From positions 1 to 8,119 of the forward strand of contig JAEWZY010000049.1 in assembly GCA_023394955.1 (NCBI GenBank): DNA of 8,119 nucleotides, written 5' to 3'. The number at the start of each line of letters is the position of its first letter. The first letter of the stretch is position 1. This stretch comes from Bacillota bacterium (GTDB lineage: Bacteria; Bacillota; UBA4882; UBA8346). A program made the translations under genes and the position numbers. This document shows positions 1-6,275 of this stretch, piece after piece. The notes beneath the pieces were generated by a model. The model saw only the letters and a program-made list of their open reading frames with translations, was not told the origin of the DNA and searched no databases.

Positions 1-30
1 ATAGCTCTAGTTTCTTCTGGCCATGTTTTT

Positions 31-49
31 AAACGCATTCCTGCGCTTT
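31..49 (-). other. Small hairpin with GGAA tetraloop in the rRNA-type leader
   Basis: On the minus strand CGCA and TGCG enclose a GGAA tetraloop. The stem is extended by AAA/TTT across a single bulged G. No T-tract follows as a terminator would need, so this is more likely a structural or processing element of the precursor RNA. Confidence 0.4.
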
Positions 50-75
50 CCTCATGACAGGTTTTGTTCTTAATT

Positions 76-97
76 CAAAAGACCTACCAGTCTTTCG
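76..97 (-). other. Eight-base-pair hairpin in the rRNA-type leader
   Basis: On the minus strand CGAAAGAC pairs with GTCTTTTG (one G-U) around a six-base loop TGGTAG. It lies just after the boxA-like segment. Only two T residues extend past the arm before GAATT, so it is a poor terminator and fits a leader stem better. Confidence 0.45.
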
Positions 98-113
98 CTT
101 TACTGCTGTTCAG

Positions 114-126
114 TTTTCAAGGTTCA
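114..126 (-). promoter_or_regulatory. boxA-like antitermination element
   Basis: The minus-strand sequence TGAACCTTGAAAA resembles the Bacillus-type rRNA boxA (TGTTCTTTGAAAA, recalled from memory), matching at 10 of 13 positions. It sits about 26 nt after the presumed P2 start site, the usual place for NusB/NusE recruitment in rRNA leaders. The role is inferred from position and similarity. Confidence 0.45.
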
Positions 127-138
127 AGTCTTGCATTC

Positions 139-259
139 CGTCTTGCGACACATTTGTTAGTATAGCATATCTTTTGTTGCTTTGTCAATCACATTTTTTT
201 CAACCTTTTTTTGTAAAAACCGCTGCTAGGTGATTGATTTATCGTGTCGTCGTGCGACA
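139..259 (-). repeat. Repeated initially transcribed element TGTCGCA(C/A)GACG after both rRNA-type promoters
   Basis: The minus strand carries TGTCGCACGACG at 248-259 and TGTCGCAAGACG at 139-150, identical at 11 of 12 positions. Each copy begins exactly 8 nt after the -10 hexamer of its own promoter (P1 and P2), so it falls at or just after +1. Each copy contains a short dyad (GTCG-CA-CGAC, or GTC with a GCAA loop and GAC). It could be a 5'-end RNA hairpin, a discriminator or initial-transcription element, or a protein site. It could also simply record duplication of the promoter cassette. Confidence 0.6.
159..188 (-). promoter_or_regulatory. Sigma-A promoter P2 of the rRNA-type unit
   Basis: On the minus strand TTGACA (183-188) is separated by 18 bp from TATACT (159-164). 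A TG one base upstream of TATACT makes it an extended -10. An A-tract lies just upstream of the -35, as in UP elements. The predicted start is near 152. It is the promoter closest to the rRNA-type leader. Confidence 0.72.
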
Positions 260-267
260 GCTTTAAT

Positions 268-320
268 AGATTACCATATACCTTTTTAACTGTCAAGCTT
301 TTTTTAAAATTTTTTTATAC
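268..320 (-). promoter_or_regulatory. Sigma-A promoter P1 of the rRNA-type unit, with UP-like A/T tract
   Basis: On the minus strand TTGACA (291-296) is separated by 17 bp from TAATCT (268-273). Upstream, 297-320 is almost pure A/T with phased A-tracts, typical of UP elements on rRNA promoters. The -10 is weaker than that of P2, but the -35 is perfect and the same downstream element occurs at the same distance, which supports both promoters. P1 starts only about 67 nt after the metH stop codon. Confidence 0.62.
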
Positions 321-363
321 TACGAAGATCTTTTATCAATTCTAGCGTTTTAAGTCCAATAAG

Positions 364-2796
364 CTAGTAAATATTATAGATTCCAGCTAGTTGCTGTGCT
401 AATTTTACGGCCTTATGCGCATCCTCGGCATAACCATCAGCTTTAATTTCCTTGGCATATTGCTCTGTTACAACCGCCCCGCCGACCATAAATTTAGACT
501 CTAAACCTTCTTCTTTAGCTAAACTGATCACCTTTTCCATTTCAACCATAGTAGTGGTCATCAGGGCCGATAATCCAATGATATGGGCTCCTAATGCTTT
601 CGCTGTGGCAATGATTTCGCCGGTGGGCACATCTTTACCCAAATCATAAACCTCAAAACCGTAATTCCGCAGCATTAGAGCAACAATATTCTTGCCAATA
701 TCGTGAATATCTCCTTTAACGGTTGCTAAAATAACTTTGGGTTTTTTCTTGAAAGCTTTATCATCATTATCCTTCAATAAAGGTTCTAAAAACCCAAAAG
801 CATTTTTCATCGCTTCGGCGCTTTGGATTAGTTGCGGTAAGAAATATTTCTTTTCTTCATATAACTCTCCTACTTTAGTGATGGCCGGAATTAAATAGCC
901 ATCAACCAATACCCCTGGTTCACGCCCCTCGTTAATTGCCTTTTCTAATAAGGAAATGATGCACTCCTTATCTCCTTTGATAATACCTTGATAAATTTGA
1001 TCTACAGAAGATAAGTTAACAGTTGCTCCGGCGGCTACCGCTTTATCGGGCTCAACCTTTTCCGAAAAATACTTTATATAATTTTTACTGCCTTCATCAT
1101 TACCGGTCAAAACATCGGAAGCCATTTTTAGATTCATCAATAATTCACTTGAAGGGTTGGCGATTGCCACCGTCAAACCGCGGCCAACTGCCATCGCTAA
1201 AAAGGCGGCATTCACCCAACCCCTTTCGGGAAGGCCGTAAGAGACATTTGATAATCCAATATTTGAATTAGCTTTAAAATTATGAGCCGTCCAATCGATC
1301 AATTTTAAAGTTTCCTTTGCAGCCTCTTGGCTCGAAGAGACAGTAAGCACCAATCCGTCTATAATGATATCCTCTTTGTCAATCCCATTTTTTTTAGCTT
1401 CTTGATATACGTTTTCTATAATCCCAATCCGTTCATTAGCTGTTTCAGGTAGACTGCCATCGCTTAAAGGCAACAGAATAAACATCGCTCCATACTTAGC
1501 GGCAACCGGAAGCAATTTCGTCATTTTTTCAGTTTCCCCGGAAATGGAATTAATCAAAGCCCTCCCAGGATAGATTCTTAACGCCGCTTCCAAAACTTCA
1601 GGATTAGCCGAATCAAGACATAAGGGCGATTCCACCATTGAACTCAATAATTCGACTACCTCAACCATCTTTATCTTTTCATCAATTCCGGGCATTCCTA
1701 CATTTACATCAAGTATAGCAGCGCCTTTTTCGGTTTGTTCCAAGGCAAAACGGCGTATTTCCGCAGTTTTTCCCTGACGCAACTCCTCCTGAAGCCTTTT
1801 TTTGCCGGTAGGGTTGATTCGTTCCCCAATTATCGCCAAGGGTTGGTCAAAACCAAGAAATACCGTTTTCCTGGTAGATGTAATCGCGCTAAAACTACTA
1901 TTTGGGCCTATTGGACTTGGCTGAACCTTAAGGACCCGATCATTGATTTCTTTAATATATTCCGGGGAAGTTCCACAACAGCCCCCGATCAAATTTACCC
2001 CCGCATCTAATAACGGGTTGACATGATCTCCGTATTCAGCCGCGTTCATACTAAATACGGTTTTACCGTCAACCAGTTTGGGCAATCCCGCATTCGGCTT
2101 CGCTATTAAAGGAACTTTAGCATAAGGCTTCATTTGTTGAATGAACTTAACCATCGTTTCCGGGCCGGTTGAACAGTTGCAGCCAACCGCATCCGCCCCT
2201 AGACTTTGCAGGGTGATAAGAGCGGTAACCGGATCGGTGCCCGTTAAAGTACGGCCATCTTCATCAAAGGTCATCGTAATACAAATGGGAAGCGCGCAAC
2301 TTTCCTTTACAGCGATTACCGCAGCCCTCGCCTCCTGAAGGTCGGTCATTGTCTCAATGGCGAACAAGTCGACCCCGCCTTCTAAAAGCCCTTTTACTTG
2401 TTCCTTGAAAACTTCAACCGCTTTCTCAAAAGGTATCGACCCGAAGGGGCGAATGAACTGCCCAGTGATGGAAAGATCTCCTGCAACCAATCCCGACTGG
2501 CCAACCGCTTCCCGGGACAACAACGCTAATCTCCGGTTAATCTCCAAAACTTGATCGGCCAAGCCGAATTCTTCCAGCTTTAGCCTGTTTCCACTAAAAG
2601 TACACGTATAAACGGCATTTGATCCGGCCGCGATATATTCTTTCTGAATTGAGACAATCGACTCGGGATGGTCTAAAACCCACTGTTCCGGGCATACCCC
2701 TGCCGGCATTCCTCGCTTCTGAAGTTCGGTGCCGAATGCTCCGTCCAGGATAATGATTTTTTGAGCAACCATTTCTCTAAAAGCCGTTTTATTCAT
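364..2796 (-). CDS. metH: Cobalamin-dependent methionine synthase, catalytic modules only (no reactivation domain)
   Basis: Transfers a methyl group from methyl-tetrahydrofolate through cobalamin to homocysteine, giving methionine; cytoplasmic. The protein is 810 aa from the chosen ATG. Residues 1-290 form the homocysteine barrel with zinc-ligand cysteines in NCS (C208) and GGCC (C273, C274). Residues about 315-575 form the folate barrel, with ERINPTG (325-331), DVNVG (363-367) and SNVSYGLP (516-523). Residues about 590-675 are the helical B12 cap. Residues about 685-810 are the B12-binding Rossmann domain with DIHDIG (D696, H698, G701) and a later GG pair. E. coli MetH is about 1,227 aa because it also holds the AdoMet-binding reactivation domain; here that part is the adjacent upstream gene. 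A TTG at 2823 would add nine residues, but the ATG at 2796 has AAAGGA 9 nt upstream and overlaps the previous stop by 8 nt. No terminator is seen after the TAG. Confidence 0.96.
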   Translation of the reverse strand: MNKTAFREMVAQKIIILDGAFGTELQKRGMPAGVCPEQWVLDHPESIVSIQKEYIAAGSNAVYTCTFSGNRLKLEEFGLADQVLEINRRLALLSREAVGQSGLVAGDLSITGQFIRPFGSIPFEKAVEVFKEQVKGLLEGGVDLFAIETMTDLQEARAAVIAVKESCALPICITMTFDEDGRTLTGTDPVTALITLQSLGADAVGCNCSTGPETMVKFIQQMKPYAKVPLIAKPNAGLPKLVDGKTVFSMNAAEYGDHVNPLLDAGVNLIGGCCGTSPEYIKEINDRVLKVQPSPIGPNSSFSAITSTRKTVFLGFDQPLAIIGERINPTGKKRLQEELRQGKTAEIRRFALEQTEKGAAILDVNVGMPGIDEKIKMVEVVELLSSMVESPLCLDSANPEVLEAALRIYPGRALINSISGETEKMTKLLPVAAKYGAMFILLPLSDGSLPETANERIGIIENVYQEAKKNGIDKEDIIIDGLVLTVSSSQEAAKETLKLIDWTAHNFKANSNIGLSNVSYGLPERGWVNAAFLAMAVGRGLTVAIANPSSELLMNLKMASDVLTGNDEGSKNYIKYFSEKVEPDKAVAAGATVNLSSVDQIYQGIIKGDKECIISLLEKAINEGREPGVLVDGYLIPAITKVGELYEEKKYFLPQLIQSAEAMKNAFGFLEPLLKDNDDKAFKKKPKVILATVKGDIHDIGKNIVALMLRNYGFEVYDLGKDVPTGEIIATAKALGAHIIGLSALMTTTMVEMEKVISLAKEEGLESKFMVGGAVVTEQYAKEIKADGYAEDAHKAVKLAQQLAGIYNIY

Positions 2797-3433
2797 CTGC
2801 CTCAATCCTTTCGATCCCGGCAATGGCGATCACCGATTTTTCCGGAATCAACATCTGCTTTTCAGTCAATTTAAGATCCAACTTGCCCAAATCTAGCAAA
2901 TCAAAGATTGCTCTTTGATAACCAAGATTTAAATCCCCATAGCCCGGGCTATAGCGGTGTTTCGTTGTCTTCTTCCCTTCGTGGCGTAATATCTTATTCA
3001 TAAACTCCATGATCCAATCAAGTCCGGCGTCGGCCGTCTCGGAAGCTACCGCGTCTAAAATCGCGCCATAAGCTACATCGCCCTGCTCAATTTCGAAATC
3101 GATTCGTTCGATAACTTCTTTGCCAACCGTAGCGGCGAGCAAAACCAATTCCCTACAATTCCCCAGAAACCGGGCTAAATTCTTACTCTCAAATAAAAGC
3201 CCGGTTTCGATTGTGACTGAACTTTCCCGGCTCTCAGTAATCAAGAAACGGCCTGCCGCCCCTTTGGAGCGGCAGTATAAGTTACCGTCTTTAAATCCTT
3301 GTTCCAGTTTTTTTTGGACAACAGAATCTATTTGAGTATAGTTTTTTCTATAGCCAAGCCTGGTCAAGACAAGATTCCAATCAGGCTTAGCCGGTATGAT
3401 TTCAAAATTAATAATTTTTGTGTATGATTTCAT
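2789..3433 (-). CDS. Stand-alone methionine synthase reactivation-domain protein
   Basis: This 214-aa protein resembles the C-terminal AdoMet-binding activation domain of MetH, which by family knowledge supports reductive methylation of inactive cob(II)alamin. The best landmark is RYSPGYGD (160-167), the family's R-x-SPGYGD motif. A C-terminal MLIPEKSVIAIAGI-like stretch (194-207) is also typical. No signal peptide or membrane segment is evident, so it is cytoplasmic. It is shorter than the roughly 330-residue E. coli domain but close to single-domain homologues such as Thermotoga maritima TM0269. The ATG has AAGGA 4 nt upstream. Its stop codon overlaps the metH start (ATGAATAA), implying translational coupling and matched amounts of the two proteins. 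The function is well supported; the physical complex with MetH is inferred. Confidence 0.88.
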   Translation of the reverse strand: MKSYTKIINFEIIPAKPDWNLVLTRLGYRKNYTQIDSVVQKKLEQGFKDGNLYCRSKGAAGRFLITESRESSVTIETGLLFESKNLARFLGNCRELVLLAATVGKEVIERIDFEIEQGDVAYGAILDAVASETADAGLDWIMEFMNKILRHEGKKTTKHRYSPGYGDLNLGYQRAIFDLLDLGKLDLKLTEKQMLIPEKSVIAIAGIERIEADE

Positions 3434-3507
3434 AATATCCTTTTATTTTAATTTCTATGTTTTAATATATTTGTTCAAATTATTCTTTCGTTAGGACCTA
3501 ATACTTG
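3434..3507 (-). promoter_or_regulatory. Gap before the split metH pair, with an odd-centred palindrome
   Basis: This 74-nt A/T-rich gap holds TTAGG-T-CCTAA (3491-3501), a perfect 5+1+5 palindrome just after the upstream stop codon. I see no convincing -35/-10 pair and no terminator stem with a T-tract, so read-through from the upstream operon is possible. It is too short for a SAM or B12 riboswitch. An operator role for the palindrome is only a guess. Confidence 0.25.
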
Positions 3508-4458
3508 TTATATTTCATCGTAAGCAATCAGATTGCCTTCCGGACAATTCTCCAGACACAATCCGCAGCCTTGGCAATCTTCCTTAATTATCAACCGCCC
3601 TTTTTCATTGCAAATTAATCCTTCCGGGCAACCTCTAGCGCACTTGCCACAAGGTTGGCGGCATCGCTTTTTGAATACAAACCCCTTAAACAAATTTTTT
3701 AATTTATCTTCAAACAGCTCCGGCTCTTCAAAAAAATCATCGACTGCTTCCACTAGATCAACTTTACGTCCCTGCAATTTTGCTTTAGTTAATTTATGGT
3801 GAATAACATAGAGGAATAAATCATCTTCTGTATGGGTCGGAAAACATTCCAAGAGGTTTTTCTTATTAATCTTCTTCAGCGCCGGTTGGTATACTTCATT
3901 ATACCATTGTCGGGCAGCGTTTTTAAGCGTATAACTCCCTTTGTTTTTTTGGTTTAATTGCCTGGTATACAAACGAAGGTATGTTAAAAGGCGTTTATAA
4001 GACCTTAGTTCGGTAAAGTTTAAACTGAGGCCAACCTTCCACTCGAATTTCGAACGCTCCCGCCAGAGTAAATGCTCGACTGAATCAGCCGGAGGAATTA
4101 ATTCGTAAACTTCGGCATCGATATCGATCTGTTGATTCATTTTGGCAGCGACTACCCGGTGGTTTCCATCAATAATATAGTAATGATCTTTAATTTTATA
4201 AACTTCAATCGGGGACAGGATTAAGCCGTCATCTAGGGCGTCTAAAACAGATTGGAGTTTCTTTTGATCGGCTTTTTGGGAACGAAAACGCTTGTCAAAA
4301 TCTTGCCAGCGGTTGACGCTCCCCACTATCTGTTCGACCTTGATTGTTTGTAACCCTAAATATCTAATCTCGGTCAATCTTTCTTGTTTATATATTTGGG
4401 CGAATTGGTTCTCCCTTTTACCATTGAATCGCAGACTTTTGGTTATTTTTAGGTTCAA
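3508..4458 (-). CDS. ParB/sulfiredoxin-like domain protein fused to a C-terminal 2[4Fe-4S] ferredoxin domain
   Basis: This 316-aa cytoplasmic protein has an unknown role. Residues about 34-120 form a ParB/Srx-like domain: YLGLQTI, IVGSV and a DFDKRF segment lead to DGNHR (97-101), the nucleotide-binding signature of this fold. Residues about 125-225 resemble the helical region that follows such domains in actinobacterial and Chloroflexota proteins (RQWYNEVYQP at 183-192, then FPTHTEDDLFLYV; compared from memory). Residues 266-305 add two cysteine sets: C266, C270, C273, C277-P and C295, C298, C301, C305-P. The second is a textbook CxxCxxCxxxCP; the first has one extra residue in its first gap. 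The start is TTG, with an in-frame TAA directly before it and GGTGA 5 nt upstream. It lies 15 nt after the phosphoesterase gene, so is probably co-transcribed. It could be a redox-sensing regulator or an enzyme that uses ATP/CTP. It is unlikely to be the segregation ParB, since no helix-turn-helix is recognised. Confidence 0.85.
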   Translation of the reverse strand: MNLKITKSLRFNGKRENQFAQIYKQERLTEIRYLGLQTIKVEQIVGSVNRWQDFDKRFRSQKADQKKLQSVLDALDDGLILSPIEVYKIKDHYYIIDGNHRVVAAKMNQQIDIDAEVYELIPPADSVEHLLWRERSKFEWKVGLSLNFTELRSYKRLLTYLRLYTRQLNQKNKGSYTLKNAARQWYNEVYQPALKKINKKNLLECFPTHTEDDLFLYVIHHKLTKAKLQGRKVDLVEAVDDFFEEPELFEDKLKNLFKGFVFKKRCRQPCGKCARGCPEGLICNEKGRLIIKEDCQGCGLCLENCPEGNLIAYDEI

Positions 4459-4473
4459 TTAGTTCACCACTCA

Positions 4474-5061
4474 TTATATTTCAAAAAGGTAATAACCATA
4501 AACATTGATCGCAGTTGTCGGCCCTATTTGAGTCATTCGAGGCATATTCCGGTTATAATTTAAATGGGTATGTCCATGAAGAAAAAACCTTGGCTTCAAT
4601 AAATTTATTAAACTTGTGTAAGCTGCTGTGCCGCGATGAGCGTAGTCCGGTTGATCATGAATCCCTTTTGGAGGAGCGTGAGCGATAACACAATCAGGAA
4701 CGCCAAAAATAAACGACTTCAAAATAGCCTTTTTAACTTGAAATCCAATTGAAAAGTCAGTATATTGAACACCTTCGCGGCTATATACCGGCGAACCTTC
4801 AAAACCCAGAAACTTAATTCCGTGATAATTAACAAACCGGTTGTGTAAATTTTCACCAAATTGTAATTCGGGAGTGACAGCCTGATCATGATTGCCCCGG
4901 ACAAAAAAAAGCGGGGCTTGATATACCGTGGCTAAATAAGATAAATAGCTTAGTTTGAGGTCACCACAGGAAATTATCAAATCAACTTTACCGATCTTTA
5001 TTTGTTTGGTCTCTTCATAGAGAACCGGTTCTTCAATATCGGAAACAGCTAATACTCGCAT
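4474..5061 (-). CDS. Calcineurin-like metallophosphoesterase, small single-domain
   Basis: A 195-aa cytoplasmic phosphoesterase of the two-metal calcineurin-like superfamily. Motifs in order: SDIE (7-10), CGD (32-34), GNHD (56-59), AHAPP (127-131) and HGHTH (162-166). Motif I normally reads D-x-H; here it is D8-x-E10, so one metal site is altered. All other metal and catalytic positions are present, so this looks like a subfamily variant rather than a dead enzyme. The substrate (nucleotide, cyclic nucleotide, phosphodiester or other) cannot be told from sequence. The ATG start has GAGG 4 nt upstream, and only 8 nt separate it from the nagA stop. The next gene follows 15 nt downstream, so this protein may work with the ParB-like/ferredoxin protein. 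Confidence 0.88.
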   Translation of the reverse strand: MRVLAVSDIEEPVLYEETKQIKIGKVDLIISCGDLKLSYLSYLATVYQAPLFFVRGNHDQAVTPELQFGENLHNRFVNYHGIKFLGFEGSPVYSREGVQYTDFSIGFQVKKAILKSFIFGVPDCVIAHAPPKGIHDQPDYAHRGTAAYTSLINLLKPRFFLHGHTHLNYNRNMPRMTQIGPTTAINVYGYYLFEI

Positions 5062-5069
5062 TCCGCCTC

Positions 5070-6248
5070 TCAGTCTAAGGAAATTAGCCCGCTGATGACT
5101 TCTCCTTCAACCATCGTCATCACTACGTCCAGATCCGGGGTTAAAGCAACCAGATCAGCGTCTTTCCCAGGATATAAGCTTCCTTTACGTTTATTAATTC
5201 CAAGATACTTGGCTGGGTTATAGGTAGCCATCCGTAATGCGTCGGTCAATTCACAACCGGTAAAATCCATAAAATTTTTAATCGCCCGTTCCAGGGTTAA
5301 AACACTTCCCGCCAAATTACCATCGTTATTGGTGAGGCTTCCCTTATCAAGGATTAACTCTCCCTCGGAAGTTTGATATTTCCCGTTGGGCATTCCTGTT
5401 GGAGACATAGCGTCCGAAACCAGAATGATACTCTCCGGTCCTTTGGCCTTTAAAACCAATTCTAAAGTAGCTGGGTGAAGATGGACCCCGTCGGCGATTA
5501 ATTCTACCATTAGTTCCGGACGTATTAAAGCAGCGCCCAAGACCCCAGGTTCTCTATGATGGAAATGACGCAATTGATTGAAACAATGAGTGATACAACT
5601 AAATCCGTTAGTAATAGCGGTAATGGCCGTTTCAAAATCAGCATCGCTATGCCCGATTGCGCATAAGATCCTCTTTTCAGCCAGCGAAGCCGCTATTTTC
5701 ATAGTTCCCGGCAGTTCCGGGGCTATAGTAATCATTTTAATTCCAAAGCCGGATAATCGGTGCAAGGTTAAGACTTCTTCCAAATCCGGTTGTCTTAGAG
5801 CATTTGCCGTATGAATCCCGTAATATTTGGGGGATAAATAAGGGCCCTCTAGGTGTAGCCCTAAGCAGCGAGCTCCTTTGTATGGCTTTTGGCACATTTC
5901 GGCATATGCCTTTGCCACTGTAACTAATTGCTCGGGAGCGGAAGAAGTAGCGCTGGCTAAAAAGGTAGTGGTCCCATGTGTCACATGAAACCTTGCCACC
6001 TCAACCAATTTCTCGGTCGAACCTTCCATTACGGCAGCTCCACCGCCACCATGCACATGTTGGTCGATGAATCCCGGGGCGATCATCAAGCCTTCCAAAG
6101 GGACTTCCCGAAAACCAGGAGGCACGCTAACTTGGTCCGTCGGTCCCGCAGCGAAAATCTTCCCGTCTTTTACCAATACGGTAGCTTCATCAAACATTAC
6201 AAACGGAGTCAATAAGGCAGCCTTGGTTAACGCCAGTTGTTCATCCAA
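5070..6248 (-). CDS. nagA: N-acetylglucosamine-6-phosphate deacetylase
   Basis: Hydrolyses N-acetylglucosamine-6-phosphate to glucosamine-6-phosphate and acetate in cell-wall recycling and amino-sugar catabolism; cytoplasmic. The 392-aa length is normal for the family. Amidohydrolase motifs in order: PGFIDQHVHGGGG (58-70, H64-x-H66), HLEGPYLS (132-139, metal ligand E134), IGHSDA (198-203, H200), THCFNQL (220-226, H221), ADGVHLHP (252-259, H256) and VSDAMSPTG (278-286) with catalytic D279. The C-terminal MATYNPAKYLGI (340-351) and PGKDADLVAL are also typical. The start is TTG at 6248, with AAGGAG 8 nt upstream; the nearby ATG is out of frame. No nagB or PTS gene is in the window. It follows the acetyltransferase gene by 27 nt and precedes the phosphoesterase gene by 8 nt. 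Confidence 0.96.
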   Translation of the reverse strand: MDEQLALTKAALLTPFVMFDEATVLVKDGKIFAAGPTDQVSVPPGFREVPLEGLMIAPGFIDQHVHGGGGAAVMEGSTEKLVEVARFHVTHGTTTFLASATSSAPEQLVTVAKAYAEMCQKPYKGARCLGLHLEGPYLSPKYYGIHTANALRQPDLEEVLTLHRLSGFGIKMITIAPELPGTMKIAASLAEKRILCAIGHSDADFETAITAITNGFSCITHCFNQLRHFHHREPGVLGAALIRPELMVELIADGVHLHPATLELVLKAKGPESIILVSDAMSPTGMPNGKYQTSEGELILDKGSLTNNDGNLAGSVLTLERAIKNFMDFTGCELTDALRMATYNPAKYLGINKRKGSLYPGKDADLVALTPDLDVVMTMVEGEVISGLISLD

Positions 6249-6275
6249 AAAACCAACTCCTTATCCCCCTGATTC

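Larger units (their letters stand above)
1..152 (-). other. Probable pre-16S rRNA leader (rRNA operon 5' external spacer), runs off the left edge
   Basis: There is no open frame here. Read on the minus strand, the stretch follows two strong tandem promoters and contains CCTTGAAAACTGAACAG, a signature typical of Firmicute rRNA operon leaders and spacers. Two small hairpins follow, then A-rich single-stranded sequence, as expected of a precursor processed by RNase III and related enzymes. The mature 16S start (GAGTTTGATCC-like) is not in the window, so the rRNA gene itself is inferred to begin just beyond position 1. The alternative is a leader for a tRNA cluster or another stable RNA carrying the same spacer motif. 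Confidence 0.62.

Noticed and set aside
303..363. Intrinsic terminator after metH
   Set aside because: The only inverted repeat (CTAGC/GCTAG, 5 bp with a 16-nt loop) is weak and lacks a T-tract; the A/T tract further on reads as the UP region of P1.
452..2554. Several plus-strand frames of 65 to 91 codons opposite metH
   Set aside because: They lie wholly antisense to a strongly conserved coding sequence, lack SDs and resemble no protein family.
2797..2823. TTG start for metH, adding nine residues
   Set aside because: The extra residues precede the conserved N-terminus, and the ATG at 2796 has a good SD and the typical short overlap with the previous gene.
3508..4458. Chromosome-segregation ParB or phage-defence ParB-nuclease
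   Set aside because: There is no ParA partner, no recognisable helix-turn-helix, no parS-like site and no defence or mobile genes nearby.
4719..4904. 61-codon minus-strand frame inside the phosphoesterase gene
   Set aside because: It is an alternative frame within a gene whose motifs are intact in the main frame.
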